The notes under the pieces: model-generated | Told to the model about the DNA's origin: nothing | The model's input: the letters and a program-made list of their open reading frames with translations, nothing else | Databases searched by the model: none | Assembly (NCBI RefSeq): GCF_014192475.1 | Contig: NZ_JACHXZ010000001.1 | Location: forward strand, 916,110-980,109 | DNA: 64,000 nucleotides | DNA from: Simiduia aestuariiviva | GTDB taxonomy: Bacteria; Pseudomonadota; Gammaproteobacteria; Pseudomonadales; Cellvibrionaceae | Direction of reading: 5' to 3' | Shown: in pieces, positions 27,907 through 36,765 of the stretch | How positions within the stretch are numbered: position 1 is the stretch's first letter | How the letters are laid out: each line of letters starts with the position of its first letter | Translations under genes and position numbers: made by a program

Positions 27907-28024
27907 GACGTAATTCCCAGCGGGTAAGTAAAAGGCGTTTGCCGCCCTAAGTCGTGGGTATTATGGTCTGGACTGGCACCGGTATCCAGTGATTTGTCGC
28001 GCTGGTGGGCGCAATAATTTGGCG

Positions 28025-29341
28025 CTAAAGGCCCGGGACAGTGACCGCAACTTCATTTGAGGGGCCGCCCTCTAGTCCCGAGGCATCTACCGAGGTGATT
28101 ACAAAATAGTGCCGTCCTTTTGCAAGTTCATCCATAGAAATTTGTTGGTCAATTATTACCTGAGTATTTACCTGTAGGTAGGGGCCCCCAGCGTTCTGGC
28201 TGTGATAAACCTGATACTGCTGAGCATCGGCACTGGGTGTCCACGTCAAGGTAATTTGAGTGGCGATTTGGCCGCCAATCATCACATTGGTAGGCGGTTT
28301 TGGTGCCGTGCGTTTGTCATCGGCCTGCATGAGCTTATTGGCCATGGCCATTACCGCTTGCATTTGGCGGCCATGGGTAAACGCATAGTCGGCATCGTCA
28401 TAGCCCCACCAATCCCAGCAGCCATTGCCATTGCCTTCGTGCAAACTGGCCGTTGCCTGCGGGTAGAGCACAACTATTTTATTGGCGTCGGCCCATTCGT
28501 TATAGCCGGCATTGCGATAAAAAGTGTCACCGATACGATCGGCAGATTGCAGGCATCCGTGCAGCGCAATGTGCAGTTTACAGCGGGCGCCTTTAGCACA
28601 TTGTGCGGGCACGTATGCGAAGCCCTGGCTCGCCAACCCGTGTGCGTTGGGATTGGCTGTAAATTCCGATTGGTCGAACGTTAAAAATTCACCCTGAAGG
28701 GCATTTTTTTCTACCGGTCTTTTTAAACGGTTGTAACTAAATTTGAGGAGTTCACCCGCCGCATCATAGCCGCAGTTATTGATGAAGTGATCATCGGGAT
28801 TGGAAGACGCACCAAGATAATTACAGTCAAAACCAAAATCGTCGGTGGGCATGCTGTGCTCGCCGCCGATCGAGTTTACATACTGCACATTTTGGGTGGG
28901 CACAAAATGTTGGTAGTATCCTGCCAATACATCGGCAACAGATTGATGCACTACCGTGTCTCTGGGACTGGAAAATATCCACACTCTGTCCTGTGTCATT
29001 GCGCTAGTGGGTGCAATTTTATCCTGTTTAGCAAACTCCTCCGTCAACCATACCAAGCGATTTTTATCGGGCATATCGAGTGCTGTGGGCTTCATGCAGC
29101 GACGCAGGGCAAGTCCGATATTGTTTTCTGCGCAGTAAAAAGGCCCGCCGGCCAAAATGGCTACAGCCATGAATTTATCGGCATATGCGGTGTGCAACTG
29201 TTGAGCCATATAACCGCCGCTGGATATTCCAGAAAGCGTGGTTTTATTTTGGTCGATGTTGAGCGCGGGCAGCTGGGCGGCCACTGCGGGCAGGCTCAGC
29301 GTTGCAATGGCAGCGAGCAGATTAGCGAATTTTGGAGACAT
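28025..29341 (-). CDS. Secreted PHB depolymerase-type esterase with fibronectin type III domain
   Basis: 438 residues from the ATG at 29341 (AAAGGG upstream; signal peptide MSPKFANLLAAIATLSLPAVAA). The catalytic domain has LSGISSGGYMAQQLH with Ser40 as the lipase-box Ser, ILAGGPFYCA and HIALHGCLQSADRIG (His-Gly oxyanion region), as in extracellular poly(3-hydroxybutyrate) depolymerases with a circularly permuted-like arrangement where the Ser box precedes the HGC motif. The C-terminal 85 residues form a fibronectin type III linker domain (TNVMIGGQIATQITLTWTPS). No separate substrate-binding domain follows. Confidence 0.87.
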   Translation of the reverse strand: MSPKFANLLAAIATLSLPAVAAQLPALNIDQNKTTLSGISSGGYMAQQLHTAYADKFMAVAILAGGPFYCAENNIGLALRRCMKPTALDMPDKNRLVWLTEEFAKQDKIAPTSAMTQDRVWIFSSPRDTVVHQSVADVLAGYYQHFVPTQNVQYVNSIGGEHSMPTDDFGFDCNYLGASSNPDDHFINNCGYDAAGELLKFSYNRLKRPVEKNALQGEFLTFDQSEFTANPNAHGLASQGFAYVPAQCAKGARCKLHIALHGCLQSADRIGDTFYRNAGYNEWADANKIVVLYPQATASLHEGNGNGCWDWWGYDDADYAFTHGRQMQAVMAMANKLMQADDKRTAPKPPTNVMIGGQIATQITLTWTPSADAQQYQVYHSQNAGGPYLQVNTQVIIDQQISMDELAKGRHYFVITSVDASGLEGGPSNEVAVTVPGL

Positions 29342-29502
29342 GACTGGTGCCCTTTTATAAGTCGTATGGGGCGCAAAGCGCTGTTCAAAAAACATACTGA
29401 CAAACGGGCGTTGTGCATACTCGACCAAAGTATGAGGGTGCAATGTGCTTAATTGTGGGTTTCAAACGGCTAGATCTTGGATAGGCTGCGGGGGCAGGGC
29501 GA

Positions 29503-30483
29503 TTAACCCCCGGTGGCATTCATAAAGCGTACGATCTGCGGTGTGTCGTCGTGTGTGAAGTGATGCTTCTCAGGCTTTAATTGCATGGCATTGACAATGG
29601 CCTGCTTGAGTATTTCACGATCACCGGGGTGCGCACGCAGTAGGTGCCGAAGGTCGGCGGCGTGATCATTGCCAAGGCACAGTAGCAATTTACCTTCAGC
29701 ACTTACCCGAACACGATTACAGCTGGCGCAAAAGTTTTCCGAGTGGGGGGAAATAAAGCCGATGCGGCTGGTGGAGCCGGGCACTTGCCAGTAGCGCGAT
29801 GGCCCGGCGCTTTCATTATCCAGCGGTTCGAGGGTGAACACCGTTTGTAGTTGGTCTCGCAATTCTGCGCTGGAACAAAATTCCAATGCGCGGCTGTGTT
29901 CAGTAATGGCGCCCAGTGGCATTTCTTCGATAAAGCTAATATCTAACTGATGCTCTAGCGCAAAGCGCACCAGCGTTGGCACTTCGTCGGCATTGCGATT
30001 TTTTAACACCACCGCATTCAGTTTGATGCGCTCAAAGCCCGCTGCACGCGCGGCGTGAATGCCGTCGAGCACTTGGTTCAGATCACCGGTGCGGGTGAGG
30101 GCTTTAAATTTATCGGCATCTAAAGTGTCTAAGCTAATATTGATTCGCTTAACGCCTGCGGCTTTAAGCGCGTTGGCGTGCTGTGCTAAGTGCGAGCCAT
30201 TGGTGGTAAGCGTCAACTCCTGAAGCGGCAATTGCCCCAGGGTGCGAAACAGTTGCATGACATTGCGTCGAATCAGCGGTTCGCCGCCCGTTATCCGAAT
30301 TTTCTTGACGCCCAGCTCTACGAAGGCCGCGCCCACTTCCGCCAATTCCTCCAGCGTCAGAACCTGTGCACGGGGCATAAAGGTCATGTCTTCGCTCATG
30401 CAATAGACGCAGCGAAAATCGCATCGATCGGTGACCGACAGGCGAATATAGTCAATGGTGCGATTGAAGCGGTCGATCAGCAT
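29503..30483 (-). CDS. moaA: GTP 3',8-cyclase MoaA
   Basis: 326 residues, full length. Radical-SAM cluster Cys21-x3-Cys25-x2-Cys28 in [13 protein letters not shown], the C-terminal second cluster Cys252/Cys255/Cys269 ([18 protein letters not shown]), TGGEPL near residue 62, and the C-terminal GG dipeptide needed for activity. It makes the first intermediate of molybdenum cofactor synthesis. It is the last gene of the leftward nitrate reductase operon (77 bases after the preceding gene), which fits Moco supply to the reductase. No moaC, moaD or moaE is nearby. Confidence 0.96.
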   Translation of the reverse strand: MLIDRFNRTIDYIRLSVTDRCDFRCVYCMSEDMTFMPRAQVLTLEELAEVGAAFVELGVKKIRITGGEPLIRRNVMQLFRTLGQLPLQELTLTTNGSHLAQHANALKAAGVKRINISLDTLDADKFKALTRTGDLNQVLDGIHAARAAGFERIKLNAVVLKNRNADEVPTLVRFALEHQLDISFIEEMPLGAITEHSRALEFCSSAELRDQLQTVFTLEPLDNESAGPSRYWQVPGSTSRIGFISPHSENFCASCNRVRVSAEGKLLLCLGNDHAADLRHLLRAHPGDREILKQAIVNAMQLKPEKHHFTHDDTPQIVRFMNATGG

Positions 30484-30560
30484 TGGTGGAAAAACTCCAT
30501 AGAGACTAGCAGCTTACCGTAAATGGACGCCGGCTGCCCAGTGACGGCCCCTCGCCGTGA

Positions 30561-30935
30561 CTAGCTACCGACGCGCGGGGGCTGGGTATTGGGTCGCCAT
30601 TCCCACCATTCATGTTGGCCTTCGCTGTGATCTTGCTGTGTGCGATGGATGTCCCAGGTCACTAGGAAGTCGGGGTTTTCTATGTCTACGCCGCCTTCAG
30701 GATTGCGATAGTGGCCTGCTGGGGCCTTGTACCAGGCGCGCTCATTAGGGGGCAGGATAAAATCCGCGGCGGCGGCTCTGCCATTGCTGTGCTGCAATTT
30801 AATGGTGATTCCCTTTTGTGCATCGCTTGCTACCACTTGTCCGCAGCATTGGTTTTGTTTCAGCAGCTGGCCGTCCACGTCAAAGTAGGACAGCCCAATG
30901 ACACAGGTTTTTCCGATCAGTGATTGCAGATCCAT
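30561..30935 (-). CDS. Hypothetical protein in the nitrate reductase operon
   Basis: 124 residues. Starts MDLQSLIGKTCVIGLSYFDVDGQLLKQNQCCGQVV, a small beta-rich fold, then ITIKLQHSNGRAAAADFILPP and an aromatic C-terminal part (YRNPEGGVDIENPDFLVTWDIHR). No signal, TM segment or known catalytic motif. It lies 43 bases after the DmsBC-like gene and before moaA. Whether it serves nitrate reduction is unknown. Confidence 0.65.
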   Translation of the reverse strand: MDLQSLIGKTCVIGLSYFDVDGQLLKQNQCCGQVVASDAQKGITIKLQHSNGRAAAADFILPPNERAWYKAPAGHYRNPEGGVDIENPDFLVTWDIHRTQQDHSEGQHEWWEWRPNTQPPRVGS

Positions 30936-30978
30936 AATGTGTTCCGGCCCCGCCCTGTGCGGGGCATTACTTTGATGG

Positions 30979-32982
30979 TCAGTGAGTGATAGGCACTACG
31001 CCCACTTGGGGCATATGGGCCAAACCAATATCGCGGGCGTGCTCTTCGAAACCCTTGTTCTTCCAGAAAAAGGCGCCTGGCATGGTGGTGGGAACCACCA
31101 GCACATAAAACAGGGCTCGGCTTACGATGGCGCTTGCCAGCAGCATAAGGCCGGCAAGCGCCCATGCCAGTAGCGCGTAAAGACCACTGATATTCCACAC
31201 CGTTAGCGCGGTGAGCAGCGCCACGACTAAGGCCAAATTGGCCCCCAGTAAAACGTTGCGAGCCCAGAAGCTTTTGCCAAAGGTGGTGGTTTGGATGTAG
31301 TAGGACGCGCCGCCTTCGTGTTGGGCACGGCCCATGGCGCGGCTGTGCGCGATGTGCCCCATTGCTTCGATCAACAGCCCAAAGGCCATTGCGCTGCCGC
31401 AGGTGAGCAGGGCGTGGGTATAGTCTTGCTGGCTCAGAGCCAATGTGGGCACCATAACCGCGCCTACCACTAAGCCACCCAGCGACAGCATATTGCCAAA
31501 AAACGCGCTGGCCACTTGCCAGTGATTCCAAAAGGGCCGCGCCTCTATGCGATAACATTTGTTCATGTAGTACAGGCCGATCACACTGGCAGGAATGGCG
31601 AAGTAGCCAAAACCTTGCGCCCACGTGGCAGCGGTCGCAGGTGTGATCAGTTGATGCAGTTCACTGCCCAGTGCCCATTGGTAGATAAATTGAAGCAGGC
31701 TGTTATTGGGCAGACTACAAACAATGTGCAACCCTAACCCCGCCATAAATAGGGCAATGCCCAAGCCTTCTCTGCAGACGGGCGAATGGCGCAAATTATT
31801 AAAGCCGCGATAAAAACGGTGGGGCTTACCCAAATGCATGGTGGACATAAACAAGCCAAAGCCCACCAACAAAAAACATAACAGTGCCAGCGGTGCATAG
31901 AGCGCCGTGTCCCGGAAGGCAACGAATTCTGCAATACCCAGTTGCGCACCTAAAAAGCTCAGGCCAAAGGCCCCGATGGCGGCTTGCGAGCACAGGGTAA
32001 AGAGCACCAATGGGTTTTCACGTGAACTTAAACGCCCAAGGTTCCAGTGTTTGTCTTTGCCCTTTTTCTGGTCAACAGCGGGTCGATAGCGGCCATTTTC
32101 ATCCTTGTGGTATTTCAGTGGCATAGAATCGGTGCGCTTCATTTCGTCGGGCAGTTGGTTGATCTGCTGGAAGCGAATATTGGGGTGAGTAATCTCCGGC
32201 GCCGGAAAACCGGGAATATCCGTGAGCGCTTGCTCGCGGTTTTCGGGCACATTCTCGATGACGCCAAAATCCAGCGCGTTGCCTACACAGGCGGAAACGC
32301 AGGCGGGTTTAAGATTTACTTCCAAGCGGTCCACACACATGTTGCACTTGGAAACTTGACCTTTTATGGGGTCGAGTTGGGGCGCATTGTAGGGGCACAC
32401 CCAGGTGCAATAGCCACAGCCAAAGCAGGTTTCAGGGTCCTGCAGCACCGCACCGTATTCAACATGCTTGGTGTAGGCGCGGGTGGGACAACCTTTTAAA
32501 CACACCGGGTTATCACAGTGATTACAGGCCATGGAAATGTTCATGCGCTTGTAGTCTGGGTAGCTGCCGCCTTCCACATAGCCTACAGAGCGGAATGCCA
32601 AATGTGCAGGGTTTTCATTTTTCTCGCTGCAAGCGGCCTCACAGGCGTGGCAACCAATGCAGTTGTCTGCTGTGAAGAAAAACCCGTGCTGTTTGTTGCG
32701 ATTGGGGTTGGTGCCCACGGCCGGGTTTTCATTGATGTACAGCGAGCGGCCTACGGGCAGTTTGTGCTCGGTTAAATCAATGAGGTCGATTTTCTGGCCG
32801 TAGCGATTGGTGTCTTTTATTTCTTTGTCAGATAAAAACGCATAGGGTTGTTCCTCGGTGCGAATCTCCCAAATCATGGCGCCGTGACTGCCTGAGCGCT
32901 CTTCGCCTGTAGGCCCGGCACCCGGCGCATCCTGGTCTGGGATTTTCTCGAACTGGTTGTGTAACTCGTTGTTCGTTGTCAT
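30979..32982 (-). CDS. Fused DmsB-type ferredoxin subunit and DmsC-type membrane anchor, nitrate reductase partner
   Basis: 667 residues from the ATG at 32982 (ACAGG upstream; an earlier TTG has no site). Residues about 108-270 hold four [4Fe-4S] motifs in DmsB order: CIGCHACEAAC, CNHCDNPVCLKGCP, CFGCGYCTWVCPYNAP and CNMCVDRL...CVSAC. After residue about 310 come eight membrane helices with the DmsC signature STMHLGKPHRFYRGFNNLRHS. Separate subunits in DMSO reductase are thus one chain here. Directly downstream of the nitrate reductase gene (151-base gap), it likely passes electrons from quinol to the cytoplasmic Mo enzyme. This is inference: no NADH-dependent NasB-type flavoprotein is present. 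Confidence 0.88.
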   Translation of the reverse strand: MTTNNELHNQFEKIPDQDAPGAGPTGEERSGSHGAMIWEIRTEEQPYAFLSDKEIKDTNRYGQKIDLIDLTEHKLPVGRSLYINENPAVGTNPNRNKQHGFFFTADNCIGCHACEAACSEKNENPAHLAFRSVGYVEGGSYPDYKRMNISMACNHCDNPVCLKGCPTRAYTKHVEYGAVLQDPETCFGCGYCTWVCPYNAPQLDPIKGQVSKCNMCVDRLEVNLKPACVSACVGNALDFGVIENVPENREQALTDIPGFPAPEITHPNIRFQQINQLPDEMKRTDSMPLKYHKDENGRYRPAVDQKKGKDKHWNLGRLSSRENPLVLFTLCSQAAIGAFGLSFLGAQLGIAEFVAFRDTALYAPLALLCFLLVGFGLFMSTMHLGKPHRFYRGFNNLRHSPVCREGLGIALFMAGLGLHIVCSLPNNSLLQFIYQWALGSELHQLITPATAATWAQGFGYFAIPASVIGLYYMNKCYRIEARPFWNHWQVASAFFGNMLSLGGLVVGAVMVPTLALSQQDYTHALLTCGSAMAFGLLIEAMGHIAHSRAMGRAQHEGGASYYIQTTTFGKSFWARNVLLGANLALVVALLTALTVWNISGLYALLAWALAGLMLLASAIVSRALFYVLVVPTTMPGAFFWKNKGFEEHARDIGLAHMPQVGVVPITH

Positions 32983-33133
32983 TAACCTGTCTCGCGTAAT
33001 CAATCTAAAACGTTTTAAAACTGAAATTCTTGTTTGGCGCTTTTTCTGTGGTGCTTATCGTTGTGGGCTGCGTCTGTCGTGTTTCCCAGTATCTGAAAAC
33101 GCCAATAACCTTCACTGCCCGGTTCAACGCGCA

Positions 33134-35383
33134 TCAAAACTTCCGGCGTTCCAAATTCAGTTGCGCGGCTTCTTTCTGATCCACTTTTTCTACCCGCACG
33201 GCATTCTGTTTAAAAGCGGGTTGACGGGAATAAGGGTCGAGCAAGCCGAGTGTTAGTCGGTTTACACAGTCGTGAAAATGAAATGGAATAAATACCATGT
33301 TGCGGCCCACGCGGTGTGTGGTTTGCACCATCACCACGGCGTCGCCTCGACGGCTAACCAATCGCACATAGCACCCATGTTCAATCCCCAACTCCGCTGC
33401 GGCGTCTGGATTCATTTCCATGTAGGGGGTTGGGCTGAATTTATTGCAGTTGCCGATCTTGCCCGTGCGAGTGCGGGTGTGGAAATGTTCAACCACGCGA
33501 CCAGAATTCAACCAGAAGGGGTAGTCTTTATCGGGGCATTCATTGTTGTTGACGAAGTCGACGCAAATTAGCTGTGCACGCCCGCTGTCTGTTTGAAATT
33601 TGCCATCAACGTAAAGCCGGCGCGCGCCTTTATAGTCCACCCGCAATTGGGTGTCGATGGCGATGACCTTGCCGATGCGCGCCTCATCGGCTGCTGCATC
33701 AGCTTCCGTGTAGGGCCATTGAATGCCCCGCGCGGCTTCGATTCGGTCCCACGTCATACCTGAAATATCCAGCGTGCGGCCCTCACCTTTTGAAAGCTCG
33801 CGCATTTCATTGAATGCCGCTTCTGCGGTTTGGGGGAAGGCGATGGGATTGCGATCTTGAAAGCGTTTGGACATCTCTTTGAAAATCCAAAAGTCGGGTT
33901 TGGAATCGGCAAAGGCGGGTAGCACATTGCGGGTCAAGTTTACCCGTCGCTCAGTATTGGTGTGGCAGCCCTCTTTTTCCGCCCACACCGCGGCGGGAAA
34001 ATAGACGTGCGCATACTTGTTGGTCTCGACATCCTCGTACACATCCTGCACCACCAAAAATTCCAACTGCTCCATGGCTTTTCGAATGCGCGGTTGGTTG
34101 GGCATGGACGTCATAGGATTGGTGGCCACTAACCACAGACCTTTGATTTGACCGGATTCAATGGCGGGGAAAATATCGGTTTGAGCCAGGCCGCGGGCGG
34201 GCGGAAAAAACGCTTCATCGATGCCCCAAAAATTGGCGATGTGTTGGCGATCTTCAGACTTTTCCAAATAGCGATAACCCGGCAAGCCCGAGCAAGAGGA
34301 CCATTCGCGGGTGCCCATGGCATTGCACTGGCCGGTGATCGAGAGGCTGGTGCCACCGGGTTTGCCAATGTTGCCGGTGATTAAATTCAAGTTGTTGATG
34401 TTGCACACTCCATCGGAGCCGTGGGTGGATTGGTTGATCCCCATGGTCCAAATGCTCATGGCAGTGCTGGCCTTTGCATAGACGCGTGCAACGTGGCGAA
34501 TGCGATCTTCGTCGATGCCACAAATATGTTGCGCCTGCTTTGGGTCGTATTTGTCGAGAACCAGTTGCCTTAGATCGTCAATGCCCTGTGTGTGTTGGGC
34601 GATGTAGTGTTCGTCGGCCAGCCCTTCCTTGAAGATCACATGCATCATCGCGTTGATCAGTACCGTGTCCGTACCCGGTGTGATAGGCAGATGAATGTCG
34701 GCGAACTGCGCCAGCATGGTGACGCGCGGGTCCACCACAATCATGGGGAAATGCCGTTTTTCGCGCGCCTCTTTCAAGCGCCAGTAAATGATGGGGTGCT
34801 GTTCGGGTAGGTTGGAACCGAACGCCATAAGGCAACCGGTGTGCTCGAAATCGTCGTAACACCCAGGTGGGCCGTCTGAGCCGAATGAACGCTTATAGCC
34901 AGACACAGCTGATGCCATACAAAGTGTGGTGTTGCCGTCATAGTTGTTGGTGCCAATCTGACCTCGCACCAATTTACCCAGGGCGTAAAACTCTTCTGTG
35001 AGCAGTTGGCCAGTGGATACGATGGCGAAGCTGTCTGGTCCGTACTGGTCTTGAATGGCCTTTATCTGTTTGGCCGTTTTGTCCAGTGCGCTATTCCAGT
35101 CTGAGGCGGCGAAAGGCTGATGTGCGCGCTCACGCATTAACGGTTGCGTGCCGCGGCCGGGGGAATGAAACAGGTCGTGTTCAAGTATGCCTTTAATACA
35201 CAGTTTTCCGCGATTGACATCGGCTCCCGCATGGCCGCGGCTGGTTATGACTCTGCCCTCAGCGCTGACCCCCAATTCAATCGAGCAACCGGTAGAGCAA
35301 TAATTGCAGGTGGTGTATTTCCACTCCTTGACGGGTTTAGACGGAATGCTAATGGGTTTCCGTTTTCTGCGGCCATATATCAT
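33134..35383 (-). CDS. nasA: Assimilatory nitrate reductase catalytic subunit (molybdopterin oxidoreductase, NasA/NarB type)
   Basis: 749 residues. N-terminal [4Fe-4S] ligands Cys26, Cys29, Cys33 and Cys62 (CNYCSTGC...KLCIKG). NTTLCMASAVSGYKRSFGSDG contains Cys155, the Mo ligand, in the context typical of periplasmic/assimilatory nitrate reductases. The C-terminal molydopterin dinucleotide-binding domain has LNSGRVVEHFHTRTRTG. There is no TAT signal (start MIYGRRKRKPIS is basic, with no hydrophobic stretch), so it is cytoplasmic, and it lacks the extra C-terminal [2Fe-2S] domain of the longer Klebsiella-type NasA. Electrons are expected from the fused DmsBC-type protein encoded next. Confidence 0.93.
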   Translation of the reverse strand: MIYGRRKRKPISIPSKPVKEWKYTTCNYCSTGCSIELGVSAEGRVITSRGHAGADVNRGKLCIKGILEHDLFHSPGRGTQPLMRERAHQPFAASDWNSALDKTAKQIKAIQDQYGPDSFAIVSTGQLLTEEFYALGKLVRGQIGTNNYDGNTTLCMASAVSGYKRSFGSDGPPGCYDDFEHTGCLMAFGSNLPEQHPIIYWRLKEAREKRHFPMIVVDPRVTMLAQFADIHLPITPGTDTVLINAMMHVIFKEGLADEHYIAQHTQGIDDLRQLVLDKYDPKQAQHICGIDEDRIRHVARVYAKASTAMSIWTMGINQSTHGSDGVCNINNLNLITGNIGKPGGTSLSITGQCNAMGTREWSSCSGLPGYRYLEKSEDRQHIANFWGIDEAFFPPARGLAQTDIFPAIESGQIKGLWLVATNPMTSMPNQPRIRKAMEQLEFLVVQDVYEDVETNKYAHVYFPAAVWAEKEGCHTNTERRVNLTRNVLPAFADSKPDFWIFKEMSKRFQDRNPIAFPQTAEAAFNEMRELSKGEGRTLDISGMTWDRIEAARGIQWPYTEADAAADEARIGKVIAIDTQLRVDYKGARRLYVDGKFQTDSGRAQLICVDFVNNNECPDKDYPFWLNSGRVVEHFHTRTRTGKIGNCNKFSPTPYMEMNPDAAAELGIEHGCYVRLVSRRGDAVVMVQTTHRVGRNMVFIPFHFHDCVNRLTLGLLDPYSRQPAFKQNAVRVEKVDQKEAAQLNLERRKF

Positions 35384-35459
35384 CTTGGTTTTTGTCCTAC
35401 TAGTACGCGCAGTGTTGCGGCGCTACGGGTTAGCGTTTTACCTACATAGGGTTTTAGAG

Positions 35460-35475
35460 AGCAATAAGCGAACCA
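35460..35475 (-). promoter_or_regulatory. Candidate sigma-54 promoter for the nitrate reductase operon
   Basis: On the minus strand TGGTTCGCTTATTGCT: GG and GC are separated by exactly ten bases, and TTGCT matches the -12 box. The -24 box is imperfect (TGGTTC for TGGCAC). It lies about 77 bases upstream of the start codon. The call is strengthened by three similar sites in the cluster. Confidence 0.5.
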
Positions 35476-35655
35476 ACTTTTCCAGTAACCAATATCGATG
35501 GTTGATTTGGTGGCCAACAAAGCGTTTGTCCCCCGTTTGTTCATCAATAATCTGAGCGCAAGCCGCGAGTAATGGCCTAGTTTGGCGCGCAATGCGCAAT
35601 CATGTGCAATGTTGGTGCGCGCAAAAAAAATGCAGTGATCTCTGATGGTGCGCAC

Positions 35656-35672
35656 TGCACATGCTCAGTGCA
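35656..35672. promoter_or_regulatory. NtrC-like palindrome
   Basis: TGCACATGCTCAGTGCA: arms TGCAC / GTGCA with the seven-base spacing of the NtrC consensus (GCAC-N7-GTGC). It is centred about 158 bases upstream of the rightward sigma-54 -24 element, a usual enhancer distance, and could also serve the leftward operon. Confidence 0.5.
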
Positions 35673-35696
35673 CAAGCGATGGGTGGGGTGGGACTA

Positions 35697-35718
35697 TTGT
35701 GGTGCGCTGGCACCACAA
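35697..35718. promoter_or_regulatory. Perfect inverted repeat in the divergent nas/nir control region
   Basis: Nine-base arms TTGTGGTGC / GCACCACAA around GCTG. No T-run follows, and it sits between the NtrC-like site and the sigma-54 promoter, so an operator for a second regulator is more likely than a terminator. The protein that binds it is unknown. Confidence 0.45.
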
Positions 35719-35820
35719 AGGAGCGCAATCAGGTCGAAGGCTGAACGAAATTTACCGTTTAATCCTTGAAAACCTGAAAGTCGGACCATTCATTTAATAA
35801 AAACGGGCGCAATCGAAATT

Positions 35821-35836
35821 TGGCATTGTCTTTGCT
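35821..35836 (+). promoter_or_regulatory. Sigma-54 promoter for cobA-nirBD
   Basis: TGGCATTGTCTTTGCT matches the consensus closely (TGGCA, ten-base GG-GC spacing, TTGCT). The predicted start site is near 35847, about 32 bases before the cobA ATG at 35879. Confidence 0.7.
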
Positions 35837-35878
35837 CAGGCTATTTGAAGAAATGATCTTCAACTGGGAAGTGCACAC

Positions 35879-36751
35879 ATGTCGAATCGTGAACCCATTC
35901 AAATTATTGCCGCAATAAAACCGAAACAGCCCGCCGTTGCTCCGCGCGTTGATTTAGTGGGTGCCGGTCCGGGCGATCCGGAATTGCTGACGTTAAAAGC
36001 GATCAACGCACTGCATTCGGCCGATGTGATCTTTTACGATCGATTGGTCAGTGCGGAAATCCGCGCGACTTTTCCTGCGGGTACCGCCGCCATTTATGTT
36101 GGCAAAGCTAAGCGTCGACACTCAGTGCCGCAGGAAAATCTCAATCAGTTGTTAGTGGCCGCGGCTCAACAGGGCCTGCGCGTTTGCAGACTCAAAGGCG
36201 GCGATCCGTTTGTATTCGGTCGCGGTGGTGAGGAAATGTTGGCGCTCAAGGCGGCGGGTATCGAGGTTGCCGTTGTGCCGGGTATTACCAGTGGCGCGGG
36301 CGCCACTGCCTATGCGGGCATTCCGCTGACGCACCGCGGTTTAACGCAGGGTGTGACCTTTGTAACGGCTCAGGGTGAGCAAGAATTGCGTGCAAACTGG
36401 CATTCGCTCGCCAGCGGCGGGCATACCCTGGTGTTTTACATGGGGCTGACAACGGCATCGGTCATTGCCGAATCTCTGCAGCGTGCAGGGCTTTCCGGTC
36501 AGACGCCCGCGGCCATCATTGAGCGAGGTTGCACCGAGGAACAAAGGATTTTCTGCGCCGATTTGTCGGAAATGCCTGATCTCATACCCACTCACAATAT
36601 TGAGTCGCCTGCATTGATTGTGGTGGGCGACGTCGTTCGATTGCGTGACCAGTTGGCATGGGAGGCATTTCAAGATTCAGAAAATGCGCGGAGTAAATCG
36701 CAGTGCACAGGGCTCGGTGAATTGACAGCCATTGGAAAAATTTCAGCGTGA
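35879..36751 (+). CDS. cobA: Uroporphyrinogen-III C-methyltransferase
   Basis: 290 residues, a stand-alone SUMT domain. VDLVGAGPGDPELLTLKA near residue 24 (SAM-binding P-loop), FYDRLVS, RLKGGDPFVFGRGGEEM near 103, VPGITSGAGATAYAGIPLTHRG, and YMGLTT. It makes precorrin-2, the precursor of siroheme needed by NirB. The CysG N-terminal dehydrogenase/ferrochelatase part is absent, so another enzyme must complete siroheme. The stop lies 14 bases before the nirB start. Confidence 0.94.
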   Translation: MSNREPIQIIAAIKPKQPAVAPRVDLVGAGPGDPELLTLKAINALHSADVIFYDRLVSAEIRATFPAGTAAIYVGKAKRRHSVPQENLNQLLVAAAQQGLRVCRLKGGDPFVFGRGGEEMLALKAAGIEVAVVPGITSGAGATAYAGIPLTHRGLTQGVTFVTAQGEQELRANWHSLASGGHTLVFYMGLTTASVIAESLQRAGLSGQTPAAIIERGCTEEQRIFCADLSEMPDLIPTHNIESPALIVVGDVVRLRDQLAWEAFQDSENARSKSQCTGLGELTAIGKISA

Positions 36752-36765
36752 ATTGGGGGGAAGGC

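Noticed and set aside
28787-29452. Rightward 221-codon frame opposite the second PHB depolymerase
   Set aside because: Antisense shadow with no family features; the opposite strand encodes a signal peptide and lipase box.
30917-31624. Leftward 235-codon frame overlapping the DmsC-like part
   Set aside because: It is in another frame of the same strand; the membrane helices and DmsC signature belong to the main frame.
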